Source of the DNA: Smittium culicis | Lineage: Eukaryota; Kickxellomycota; Harpellomycetes; Harpellales; Legeriomycetaceae | Assembly: GCA_001970855.1 (NCBI GenBank) | Contig: LSSN01000104.1 | Coordinates: 1-27,933 of the forward strand | Direction of reading: 5' to 3' | Length of the DNA: 27,933 nucleotides | Shown: piece after piece, positions 10,669-20,737 of the stretch | How positions within the stretch are numbered: the first letter of the stretch is position 1 | Layout of the letters: each line of letters opens with the position of its first letter | The notes under the pieces: generated by a model | What the model was told of the DNA's origin: nothing | The model's input: only the letters and a program-made list of their open reading frames with translations | The model's database searches: none | Made by a program: the position numbers and the translations under genes

Positions 10669-12770
10669 TTAAAACTCTTCTTTGAGGAAACTGAAAAGCT
10701 TTTCAGGTGTTTTATAGTCGTTAGCAACTATGTTTATGAGATAAACCGAGTCAGCGACACTATCGATGAACCGTTTAGATTCTTTGCTGAAAGATCCTAT
10801 TTGTGAAGACCAAACACGCCATAGTTGAATAGCTTCTTTTGACCAGTAACCAAAGTTTAGTTTATCTATTAGCGCAGATTGAATAACGGGGCTTGAAGGG
10901 AATACTCCCCAACTAAGAGCAGTCGATTCTATTTCTAAAAGGTGACTGTTTATAGATGGATCAAAAGATGAGTTATTTACAATTGCGTTGGATAATATTA
11001 CTGGTTCGTTTGTATCAAAATTTAATTTTGAAGCATAATAAGAAAAATCCTGCTTTGTGTTGTTTTTCAAAAGCTCCAAAATTTTTAATGCAACAGGCTC
11101 TACAGCAAAAAATTCAATAAACGACCTTTGATAAACGTAACCATTTGCTGGACCCCAACCAAATTCAGGATCCGAGCTTTGAACTCCATCAACAGCCAGT
11201 TGGCTTGCCATAGGCCATATTCCAACTTTAGGCAAATAGTTTAAAACGCTTATTACAAAATCTGAATTAGACGAATTAATATTGTCAGAAGTCCACGGTA
11301 AGGAGGGAATATCTCCAGAAATATATTTTGAAAATAGAGAGTTGATATCATCAAGTGATTTTGGGAAACCCCACTGTAGCAGCTGGTCTGTATTTATGAA
11401 AGATGATTGTCCATAAATAGACTCATTGAAGAATGCAGGGGATCTAGCATCGCCCCATCTGCTATTTGGGTATTCATCCCAAGTAGCAGATTCGCCTCCT
11501 ACAGGTAAAGAAGGATTTGTATTTGATGCAGAAAAGTTGGCGGGTAAAGAACTGAGATCAGATGGATCATTAAAATTTCGGAGTAGACCTGAGCGTGTTA
11601 ATATGGCAAGTATAGAGTTTTCAAGATTAAGAGTTGAGAAATGGAAACCAAGAATGTTACATTCCTTTGTTAAAGTTGATATTTGACTACAACAAAAATC
11701 TATTCCAATTTGTTTAACCATTAAGTCGTCGCTTTTAACTAATTCGATTTGATCGTTTAAAGAAGAAGGGACTGAAACCTTTGTTAAGTTTATTATCCTT
11801 TTAAATGAGCCGTATGTCTGAATTGGTAAAATAGTGGGAATAATAGGAACTGTTATTCCATAATCTCTACACTTTTTATACCAGTCAACAAACTTATCAG
11901 TAGAATAGAATACTTGAGAAAGAATGAAGTCAGCACCCTTTTCTACCTTATATGAAAGCCATTTTAATTCTTCCATTTCCTTATCTAGCAGCGAGGTTGA
12001 GCTCGAATTAAAATTTCGAGAGGTGCTACTACTAGAGTTAGTAGCTGAATCAAATGATTCGCTAATGGTAGCGGAAGTATACCCTTCAGGAAAGCCAGCA
12101 ACTCCAATAGTAAAGTATTCTGAATATTCGGGTATAGATTTAATATATTCTACAAGATCGCTTGCATACTTGAAACAGTTGTTATTTCCAGTGGAATTGT
12201 TAGAAAGGCTGGTTAACTCTAATGGGATATCTCCTCTTAACGCCAAAATTCCTCTAATACCCTTACTTTTTGCAGTCTAAGAAAAAATTATTTAAACGAG
12301 AGTTATATGATGAAGCAAAAGAGTAAAGATATGATTTATTACCTTTAGTGAGTTATCAATGAGCTCCTTTGACATGTTTGAACAAGTTAAATGTAAAACT
12401 GCATCTAAATTAAAATCGTTTTGTAGCTTGGATGAGAAATCAATACTTTGGGTACAATCAGAAGATCCGGTTCCCCATGTGACTGTAGAAAACAAAGGAT
12501 TCCAAGATTTCATTCTGCTTAATCGATCACCCAAATTAGCCATACCCTAATGAAATAAAAAATAGCGCAAAAAACATTAAAAAGGGATTTATACACTTTA
12601 AAAAAACGTCTAATATAAGGCCGAGGGGTTACTCGATGTACCAAGATGCTATAAAATAGTTTTAATAAAAAGGCATATCTTACCTGTGGTGTTTTTGGAG
12701 GGAAAAATTCTAATGAAAAAAAGGGATTACCTTCAGCAATTCTTGCTGAAATTTTGTTTATTAACTTCAT
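10669..12770 (-). CDS. MTHFR: Methylenetetrahydrofolate reductase (three exons)
   Basis: Reduces 5,10-methylene- to 5-methyltetrahydrofolate with FAD and NAD(P)H, supplying methyl groups for methionine synthesis in the cytosol. My spliced model is exon 1 12770-12684, exon 2 12546-12343, exon 3 12276-10669, giving 632 residues, within the 600-656 usual for eukaryotes. The catalytic half shows SLEFFPPKT (19-27, with the catalytic Glu at 21), VTWGTG (51-56), HLTCSNM (81-87), GILALRGD (106-113), IGVAGFPEG (154-162), GADFILSQVFY (211-221), PIQTY (248-252) and GFHFSTLNLEN (307-317). The C-terminal regulatory half, which binds S-adenosylmethionine in known eukaryotic enzymes, shows WDEYPNSRWGDARSPAF (363-379) and GWGPANGYVYQ (470-480). 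Residues about 165-196 form a Ser/Thr/Asn-rich insertion, about 25 residues longer than the equivalent loop in human or yeast enzymes. Both splice junctions rejoin conserved family motifs. The ATG at 12770 is the only one fitting the family N-terminus. Confidence 0.96.
12277..12342 (-). other. Intron 2 of the reductase gene (66 nt)
   Basis: Donor GTAATA after AAG (codon 97) and acceptor TTCTTAG before ACT. Removal joins LIDNSLK to TAKSKGIRGILALRGD, the order conserved in MTHFR. The acceptor is preceded by a T-rich tract. Phase 0. Confidence 0.92.
12547..12683 (-). other. Intron 1 of the reductase gene (137 nt)
   Basis: Donor GTAAGA after CAG (codon 29) and acceptor TTCATTAG before GGT. Removal gives EFFPPKTPQ-GMANLGDRLSRM, which matches the KT-x-QG-x-x-NL-x-x-R pattern of yeast-type enzymes. 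Phase 0. Read through, it hits a stop within the next exon. Confidence 0.92.
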
Positions 12771-14210
12771 GCTTTGAAATTATTAATGTTTTTAAGCCTG
12801 ATTTTAGTATTTTTTTGAAATATATAAGTAAAAATACTATAGTATGGGATTCTAGGTAAGATATAATTTTCGGAAAATAAGATATTTGTAGTTTTGAATT
12901 CTTTGTAGCTAATAATGAGAAGCTTGTTAATAAGCTGATTTTTTCGAAAATAAATGAAGTCAGAAATTTAAATTTTTTGATTGCGCGTTTCGAATCGAGA
13001 ATATTTAGCTATTAAAGTTAATTCTTTTAATTTCTACCATTTCGAATATAAGGCCTTTTTTTAGTAAAATGGAAATTCTTAATCATTTCTAGATTTAAAG
13101 GCCTGATATGCTAATAGGTTAGTTATTCTTCTTTTTTCTGAGTTTTTATTGTCGCTAGCCTATCATTTCAACACAGCGTAATAATGTATTGGCCAGGTCC
13201 AAAATATACTATTTCACATTGAGCAATTAGTCTAAAATTCATATAATTGGGATTGTTTAGGCCAATAAATTATCCAGCTGTTTTTAAAAGTCAGCTTGTA
13301 AAATAATTTTTATGTAGGTAGATAAATGGGATATTATCTCAAGCATAGAATTATTTCAATTGAAATTTTTGTACTAATTAGATTTACTCTATTAATTAAA
13401 TTATATTAGGAGCATAATCGAATATAATTTCTGATACCGCAATTATTTTTTATCTAATTCATGCCAGGAAAAAATATTTCTATGATTAATAGCTCTTTTC
13501 TGCTTAATAATCTCGAATGTATAACACCGACACAAAATAGTTTAGAAAAATAAAAGCTCATAAGAGGAAAATCCAGATATTTGATTCAGAAATATCATCT
13601 ATACTTTATCTATTATTAATTCTAAAAAAATTTAAATTTAGTTAGATTATAAATCTGTTCAGCTATTTATAAAACCTAAATACAAAATGATGTGATATAA
13701 AAAGCTTATTATTTCTGATAAGAATGCTATATATTTTACCAAATTTAGTCTATTAAATACGCTTATCTCGACCAAAACTGATAAAATGGAATAAAAAAGG
13801 TTTATTTTATAATTTAATATATTTTTTCAAATTAAACTAAATTTTTACACATCTTTCAACTGTGGTTTGTTATTACTAGACGTTTTAGCTTAAATTAATT
13901 TAGATGGAATTTTTGATATAGCTAAATAAACTATCACATACTCTTTTTAATATAATTCTAGAATTTTTTAAAACCGGGTATAAGGTGAAAATAAATAGAA
14001 AAGTATACTCTCCCAAGTGAGTTTCTTATATCTAATAATAAAGAAAAATTGGTTGAATTTCATTGAAATTAAAACAGCAAATTTATGTAAAGCTTGAATA
14101 ATATAATATTATTTCAAATTAGGAATTAAAAATATAATTATTTCTAATAATTAGTCATTAATATTAACAACATACCTTATTTTACTTTATATTTTTTATT
14201 TGATCACACT
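12771..14210. other. AT-rich upstream region of the reductase gene
   Basis: No second gene seen. Presumably includes the reductase promoter next to 12770, but no distinct element stands out. An 8-bp inverted pair (TATTGGCC near 13187, GGCCAATA at 13260-13267) was noted and is not strong. Confidence 0.5.
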
Positions 14211-14560
14211 GTTTTTATTAATAACCGGAATTCTATTGATACTTCAATAATAATAGAAACTATGAATGAATTATACTATAAAATTTCATATTAGGTGAAA
14301 GTCATAAAAAAACTATTGCAATAACGCTTGCAAACTTCTCTGTCGGTCTCCATAAATATTACTTGAATGAATTCGGGCCAATATAAAAACTGAATATCCC
14401 CAGATAAATTAAATCTAATAAGACTAAAGTTATAAGAAGCCATTGAGCTAAGCTCGTACCAACAGAATTGAACCTGTTAAAAGAATTGTGATTTATCAGC
14501 TCTTTTATATAATAGGGTCAATTAAAAGTATTTTTTTCATATCAGAGAAAATTATCGTCC
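14211..14560 (-). mobile_element. Decayed relative of the 9159-9638 retroposon
   Basis: Colinear patches match the retroposon. GGAATTCTATTGAT plus AATAATAGAAA matches its 3' end, TCTGTCGGTCTCC matches TCTGCCAGACCACC, and TTACTTGAATGAATTCGGG matches GTACCTGAAGGGAAATGGG. Farther along, AAGCTCGTACCAACAGAATT matches AAGCTCGTTCCAACAAAATT. Most differences replace C or G by T or A, so this copy has drifted to the local base composition. Its 5' boundary is unclear and no duplication could be identified. Confidence 0.55.
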
Positions 14561-15294
14561 TGATCCTGTTAAAATAATATTCTAATCGGTTGAGGTCTAT
14601 ATTTCAAAGCGATTTTAAATTTACTGTTTCCATTTAGCCCGAGATTAAAAAATATTATCGATTATTATTTTCCTGATAAGCGCCAAAAATTATTATTTTG
14701 TGATATAATAAGATTTGGATTTAATATACCAATGAGAATAGTAAATTATCAGATTTATTTCACTTCTTTATTGTGGTTAAAAATCTCAAGAGCAGTCAAA
14801 ATTCATAATTTAGGTAAAAAATAAATTATGTCTGAGTTTATTATATTTTGAACATGTTTTATTTTATCTATATGCAGTATATATGAATGTTAAGAAAGCC
14901 AAATTCAGACGTGGGTTAAAAAATAACAATCCCTAATATGTTACACTCAATCGAATGTTTTAAACACAAGTTGAAATTTTTTAACTTTAAACCCAAATTT
15001 AAATTAAAATGTCTAACAATATAAAAATATTAAATTTCTCGGTTCAGCTAACGGCTTCATTTTAAACTCCAATATTCGATTAAATTAATACCAACAAAGA
15101 ATTTATTTATATAATTCAGTTATAAAATTTGATTTACTATACTAATTAACAAAGCAAATCAAAATTATGAATTATAACTATTTATGTGCAATGATATATA
15201 TAGTTATATTCAGTTCACGTCTAATGTAATAATTTGATACATAATGATTACAAGAATAAAAAGATAATCTATCGATTATTTAATTATATTAATA
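14561..15294. other. AT-rich intergenic DNA
   Basis: No gene, RNA or repeat structure that I can support. Confidence 0.5.
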
Positions 15295-15781
15295 TGGGAG
15301 ATTCTGAATGAAGAGAGCACTTTGTTGCAGTTTATTTTTATTGGATTTGATATTCATTAATAGTAAATATTATTGGCGGAATAAAAAGGTATTTCAATTT
15401 TTATATATGGGAGATTCTTTACGAAGAGAGCATTTTTATGTATAGAGAGTTACAGTGTACGAAATTTCATATTTAATTTTTAACCAGTAAATAAAATCTA
15501 GTATATTTTTAGCAAATAATACTTACGGAGCTAGATGGATAATGGAAATGCCTTTTCGATTTCGTCAATAATATTTGAATTTTTTGTATGCCTAAGCCAA
15601 TAACATTAAATTCAACAAAATGCTCTCTTCGTTCAGAATCCCCCATATACTCATTTAATTTCAGAATAATTATTTGCTAAAAAAAAGATATGATTTTTCT
15701 CAAAGGCTATTATTTTTTATGCGATTTTATACACTGTAACTCTTTATACTATAAAATGACCTCTTCATAAAGAATCGCCCA
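15295..15781. mobile_element. MITE, outer copy, split by a second copy of the same family
   Basis: The left end TGGGAGATTCTGAATGAAGA (15295) and the right end, reverse complement TGGGCGATTCTTTATGAAGA (15781), are the two distinct end types of this family. Subtracting the inner insertion leaves about 247 bp, the same length as the copy at 23479-23726, with which it is colinear on both sides of the insertion point. Flanking bases are TA on both sides. No coding capacity. The right end stops about 13 bp from the stop codon of the minus-strand frame at 15795. Confidence 0.85.
15408..15645. mobile_element. MITE, inner copy, nested in the outer copy
   Basis: Begins TGGGAGATTCTTTACGAAGA and ends, as reverse complement, TGGGGGATTCTGAACGAAGA. 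At 238 bp it is a whole family member in the opposite orientation to the outer copy. It is flanked on both sides by TATA (TA or TATA duplication). The duplication interrupts a sequence that is continuous in the 23479-23726 copy, which confirms the insertion. Confidence 0.87.
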
Positions 15782-15794
15782 TATATTTATATAT

Positions 15795-15920
15795 TTATAT
15801 ATGTGGAGAGTTTTTAGATTCGGCCGACCCTTTCTTTTTTAAAACTATCGGCTCGACAGATTTAACAAGTACCTCTGGAGTTATTTGAGTTACTGAAAAA
15901 TTAGACGTTTCGTTAGTTAT
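15795..15920 (-). pseudogene. Short frame paralogous to the ORF at 20603-20737, ATG lost
   Basis: From 15917 down, this frame aligns without gaps to residues 2-41 of the plus-strand ORF at 20603, with 21 of 40 residues identical. The shared core is SVEPIVLKKKGSAE followed by SKNSPHI, then a TAA. The position equivalent to the start codon is ATA instead of ATG, and a stop lies only 19 bases farther upstream, so it is either a broken gene or an exon. The nested MITEs begin 13 bp beyond its stop. The conserved half is basic (KKK) and matches no family I recognise. Confidence 0.5.
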
Positions 15921-16315
15921 GACTTGGTTGATAAAGGGTTAAAAATTGGTATTGTTTTTTTTATAGGTTATTTATTTAATATTATTATTTTTTTTAACTG
16001 TTTTATTTTAAATTTTGAATGGTAAGATTGTATGTATATAAAAAGTATAAAGCAAATCAAAAGTAATAAAAAATTGATTTGAAATTTGATTGAATATAAA
16101 GTTATGTAAATAATAGTTGCTTCAACACTGTATGTATAGAAAAAATTGTTACTTCGTATTATTTTTGTTAAAAATAATTGACTCTTTGAAAAAAGTTTTT
16201 TTTTCCAGTTTTTACGGTATCCTTATCTTCATCTGCCGTTTATCGCTTTATTTACATGTTTTTTTTATTCGAATATTCACTTACTTTTCGCTATCTTTAT
16301 TTTTTTTTACATTTC

Positions 16316-16689
16316 CTTTGTGTCTAAATTTTCTTTTAATCTTCTTTGTACAGTTAAATTAGTTTATTTTTTCTTCTTTTTTCTTATCACTCAGATATAA
16401 TTTGCAATCTTTGAGTTTGAGTTCTTTGTGATTAGCTTCTAATTGTCAATCTGAATAAAGTTCGTATTATTATCTATATTGTCAATAATTTAATATTTCT
16501 TTGTAGTATGGATATTCGTTTTATTACTGCTTTTGATGATATTATTTAATTATTATTGTTATTTTCTTTTGGATCACTTTGTACATTAAGGTTAATTCAT
16601 GTATTATGTTTTTTTATTCTTTATTTTTCTACATTGAACAATTATTGGCTAATAAAATAAGATGGATAAACTTATGTAATTCCCTTTGT
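16316..16689 (+). promoter_or_regulatory. Cluster of six CTTTGT motifs
   Basis: CTTTGT starts at 16316, 16344, 16424, 16499, 16577 and 16684, all on the plus strand. At this base composition I would expect well under one. Three successive spacings are 80, 75 and 78 bases. ACAAAG, the reverse complement, is the core site of HMG-box (SOX/MATA-HMG type) proteins, so a regulatory role is possible but unproven. The cluster lies 400-770 bases upstream of the minus-strand frame at 15920. Confidence 0.35.
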
Positions 16690-17979
16690 GATTCTTTATT
16701 TAAATAATTCAGTATCCAAATCATTTCACTTCCACACACATATATATTTATTTTTATAAGATTGATTCTTTTTTTTTGAATCAGATTGGATTGGATTGAA
16801 TTTTTATTTTTCAGTAAATAAAAAAATTTGATAGCTTCGTTATTTTTTTCAGAATTGGAAAGCGTCAAGGTTTGAAGTTATTATTTGGATACAGATGAAA
16901 TAAATGATTTTTTTATATTATCGTTTCAAATTATTGGTTTGTGAGACATAAATTAAGCGATTTTTATGATTATAAAGAAAATGATTATACTGCATATTTT
17001 TTTTAAACAAGAAAATTTTTTTGAAATTAAGCCTGATAATCTGTTTTTAGTTAACAAAACTAAAACAGTTTCTTATATATTAAAGTATACATTTAGTATG
17101 TAACTATAAAAGTAAACCTGCTTTAAAAAAAGCTTTTTTTTATCAACAAACTTATTACAGTTCGAAAGTAAACATATATTAATAAGACATGATATAAATT
17201 TGAACTAAATGCTAAATCGAGCCTTTAAATAGGAAAATACTTAGTAAAGAAGCGTAAAACACATGTTAAAAATAAAATAAATGAAACCAAGCTATAACTT
17301 TGTGAAAATCCAAGTATGGTTAAAATAAATAAATATTTGAACCTCAAATTTATATAAATACCATAGTATATCGAAAAAGACAAGAGTCATAACCCCAACA
17401 TATTCTTTTAAGAAATATAAATTTCAAAAAAAAAATTACTTGCATCATTAAAATTAGTTTTATCAACTTTAACAATAAATTATTTTAAAACCCAAAATAA
17501 AAAACCAAAAACTAGCCTAATAAATAGTCAAAAATAATCTAACTTGATAATTTTATAAAACAAAAGCAAGCATTTAATTAAGCCAATCTACAAAAAGATT
17601 ATTATAAATCCGAACTTATTTGTATTATTTTAATTAATGGATTGATTATAATTTTAAAAAAAATGAAAAAAAAAAAAACTCTCAAGTAGTCCAAATATCA
17701 TTTTATGTAGCCGCTACATTTAAAAAAATAAACAATTGCATTTTTTATAATCTAAATAGACTTGATTTTTTCTTAATTTTTATTAAAAAAGGATAGCCTG
17801 CAGATTTAAAGTTAAATAATTTTATTTAAGAATTTCTTTGTTTAAATTATTATGTAGCATTGTAATAATACAAATACTAGAATGCAGTAGATATAGTGAT
17901 ATTTTTGACGCTTTCGAAATGAAAATAAAATATTATGTAAATAGATAGATTTATAATATACAAAGATAAATAAGTTGAT

Positions 17980-18007
17980 AGCTAAGAGCTAAAAGCTAAA
18001 AGCTAAA
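17980..18007. repeat. Tandem AGCTAAA-type repeat
   Basis: About 3.5 to 4 copies of AGCTAAA (the first, AGCTAAG, is variant) in direct succession. A simple microsatellite-like repeat. Confidence 0.75.
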
Positions 18008-19035
18008 TATATATTGCAAGATTTTTGATTTAATCGTTTATTTAGCTGTAAATTTGTGATAGTTTAGACGTACCACTATCTTTTTTTTCGATTAAGGATT
18101 CAATTTAATGTATAATTATATACACTGAAAATTTTAAATCGTATTAATATGTATTAACTAATGTTTATGAAAATTGAGAAAAAAAAAAAAAGTTTCTTGA
18201 TTATGTTTTAATTGTAAACTTTGTTCCAAGAATTTTTTTTTTAAGGTTATAACTTTAATAATGTTTTGAGTTTAAATCGAATTTTTAGCTTTCAGAATTT
18301 ATGAGCTAAATGTTTTCTATACACTTTTTACTGTACTTTCGATACTATTTATTCTTTTTATTAAAGCTGAAGCCTTGGTTATTCACAAAAGATAAAACTA
18401 ACTATAAAAATTTTTTAACTAAAATTCGATAGCGAACTAGACATTCTCCATGCTCAGCTTTTATATCATTCGTATCTAGACATTTTTTTGTCTTTTCTAA
18501 AAATATAATTTTCGCGGTATTTTTTTCTTTTTATTCTAATATCTTGATATTTGATAAGCATAAAACTGTTCTAATTTTCTTTGTATTCGAAAAATTTATA
18601 ATAGTCTACAGATCTTCCATCTAAAATTTCATTTATCTCTCCGTTATCCTTTGTGGTTTGACAAGTTAAGGATTTTATACAAAACTGATTTTATTTTCCC
18701 TTTTATTTTTTCACTCTTTTATTTAAATTGAGAAGATTATAACTTATTTATATTTCACCCGGTTGTAAATTCACACTATGACAAATGGCAAAGAAGGTAT
18801 CTGAAAAATATAAAATTTTAGCATATATCATCAATCAGAAAATAAATATGAATTTTTCTAGAAATAATTTATACTTTATAGTTAAAACTGCGATTAGAAA
18901 TAAAATGATATGAAACTTAGGTATTTAGTCATGGGAATTTTGGAATATAAATAATCATGCAAAGAATAAAAACTAAACGCTCACTAATTTTAGTTATAAA
19001 CTCCTATTAGTTATTTATTTCAAAATATTTCTTAA

Positions 19036-19224
19036 CCCTTTCCCGTCCAACACTCTTTAAAAAAATTAATTTATTGATTTTTTTATGGTTTAAAATCAAA
19101 TCTATTAGTTGCTGATCCTTTACAACATACGAATGTTTCTTAGAGTCTCGGAATTAAAGATATTTAATTTATCATAATTGGCTATATTTACTGAACCAAA
19201 AATAGTATACTGCCCATGAAAGGG
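19036..19224. mobile_element. piggyBac-type MITE (189 bp) with TTAA duplications
   Basis: Begins CCCTTTCCCGTCC and ends ...GGGCAGT when read inward from the right as CCCTTTCATGGGCAGT. Both ends are bordered by TTAA (19032-19035 and 19225-19228). A TTAA target and CCC/GGG termini are the hallmark of piggyBac elements. The interior codes for nothing, so it would depend on a transposase elsewhere. Confidence 0.8.
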
Positions 19225-19228
19225 TTAA

Positions 19229-20602
19229 AAAATCAAAAAACAATAATTAAAATTTTGAGAATATTCCGAGGTTTAAATTTTAAAGGAACAGTTAAGTTTT
19301 ATTATTTTTATAAATACTCTTATTCCAATCTATACGTTAATTTTTTTTAATGTTTTAATTTTAGAAGCGTTTCTAAAATTCTAAAATTCTTTAATACTTT
19401 TTTTATATTCATAAGCCTATTTTATTCTTTTTCATGAAAACCATTTTATATAAACTTAATCCTAGATTTGAATTCAAGCTTACTAGTCAAAAATGCAACT
19501 ATAAATAAGGCGATTTTTTTTTTTTTGAAAATTTAATTATACAGCTTATTGAAGTCTCTTTTTAATGTCTATGCTATAAAATATATATATAGTTTTAATT
19601 AACTATCTGTTTATCCGAAAGGGATTAAATTTTATTAACAATAAAAACTTATTTTAAATTAGAGTATATTTCTCGAATTTTTTACTTTTATTTTCTTTTG
19701 CGACTCTAAGATATATTCTCTGCTTATTTTGTAAATGATTTATTTATAATATAACCAGCTTTATTTTCTTAGCTAAAAAATTAACATGTAGCGATAATTA
19801 TTTGTGCTTTGTGACTCTATCAATAATAATTTTAAATATTTACATTTTGTATTTTCAATAAACATTTGTAGATTGGCTTGAAGAATAAAATTATATTTTT
19901 TGCTTCCATCTAACGATCAATTAACTTTAATTCAGTAAGAGTGAAAATTTACCAAAAGGGAAGCGAAAACATTATAACACCATTTTTTGCGCATAAAATA
20001 AAATTTTATACATATATATGTGGAAGTGTTATGATTTGAACGTTTCTTTGTAAACTAAAAAGTCAATAAAAATTAGTTCTTTGTAGAAAATATCTCACAT
20101 AACTTCTTTGTAATTAATTATTGCAAATCTAAAAAGCGTTTAAAATCATAATAAAGTTAAAATACAAAGAATATCTACACGGCCAATCAAATAACATCAA
20201 CAACATAAATGTAATCTTCTTAAAGAGAATAATAAGATCACATAAAGAAACTATAATAGTAATGATATAACCAACTCATAAAATAGAAAATTATAAAAAG
20301 AAACAAATAAAGCATACATGAGAAGAACACCGGAAAAAAATATTAAAACTTTAAAACCTTTTTTCTAAGCGTCAATTAAACGATAAATACTTACACTCTC
20401 GTTATCTTTTTTTCTATACACACAGTATATAAATAAACAAATATTATATTACCTAAATTTTAATATATTAAATCGTACTCAAATAAATAACTTTTTAGCT
20501 ATTATTTTAATTACGTTTCAAATCATTTTATTAATTTTAATAACAAAAACCCAAAAAAAAATAAAATAATAACAAAAATTTAAAGGAAATTCCGATTTAA
20601 CC
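19229..20602. other. AT-rich region upstream of the short ORF at 20603
   Basis: No gene seen. Holds a second CTTTGT cluster (20046-20111). The last 400 bases are notably A- and C-rich on the plus strand and T-poor, as 5' flanks of transcribed genes in AT-rich genomes often are. That gives weak support to a transcript starting here. Confidence 0.4.
20046..20111 (+). promoter_or_regulatory. Second CTTTGT cluster (three copies)
   Basis: TTCTTTGTA-like sites start with CTTTGT at 20046, 20079 and 20106, spaced 33 and 27 bases. They lie about 490-560 bases upstream of the ORF at 20603. A further copy is at 19807. Same motif as at 16316-16689, but on the coding strand here. Confidence 0.35.
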
Positions 20603-20737
20603 ATGACCAAAGAATCGTTCCAAAACCCACGATCTCAAACATCCTCTGAGATAATTGCTAATTCTGCTGAGCCGATAGTTCTAAAGAAGAAAGGGCAAGC
20701 AGAAAACAAAAACCCTCCACATATATATTTTCAATGA
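20603..20737 (+). CDS. Small conserved ORF (44 aa), or first exon, of unknown function
   Basis: ATG at 20603 (context AACCATGACC) opens 44 codons to a TGA. The N-terminal half is Ser/Thr/Gln-rich and polar. The C-terminal half carries AEPIVLKKKGQAE then NKNPPHIYFQ, a basic Lys-Lys-Lys-Gly core. The ORF is GC-richer than its surroundings. The reason to take so short a frame seriously is its paralogue at 15795-15920: the two align over 40 residues without a gap, with 21 identities, and 17 of the last 22 residues agree despite many silent base changes. There is no signal peptide or membrane segment. It could be a complete micro-protein, a first exon, or a leftover of an unrecognised mobile element. 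I find no convincing second exon downstream. I do not recognise the family. Confidence 0.5.
   Translation: MTKESFQNPRSQTSSEIIANSAEPIVLKKKGQAENKNPPHIYFQ

Larger units (their letters stand above)
15939..19031. other. Long AT-rich region with motif clusters, no convincing gene
   Basis: Contains the CTTTGT cluster (16316-16689), a tandem AGCTAAA repeat (17980-18007) and many homopolymer runs. The plus-strand frame at 16117-16362 is a T-rich hydrophobic run of low complexity. The minus-strand frame at 16868-16629 (79 codons, TTG first) looks a little more protein-like, with SEMIWILNYLNKESQREL, but has no ATG near its start and no family match. Confidence 0.5.

Noticed and set aside
11426..12280. 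Plus-strand frames of 86 and 118 codons
   Set aside because: They are antisense shadows of the third exon of the reductase gene.
15936..15943. GGGTTAA, a possible piggyBac right end next to the short minus-strand frame
   Set aside because: No matching left end at a sensible distance and no second TTAA-CCC pair were found.
16117..16362. 81-codon hydrophobic frame on the plus strand
   Set aside because: It arises from T-runs (Phe, Leu, Ile), has no family resemblance and no coding-like composition.
16629..16868. 79-codon minus-strand frame with a somewhat protein-like sequence
   Set aside because: There is no ATG at its start, no splice acceptor before it and no recognised domain; Lys, Asn and Ile codons keep such frames open by chance in AT-rich DNA.
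20685..20720. KKKG tract of the short ORF as a degraded AT-hook (KKRGRPK)
   Set aside because: Both copies keep the same non-AT-hook residues after KKKG, so decay from an AT-hook is not supported.
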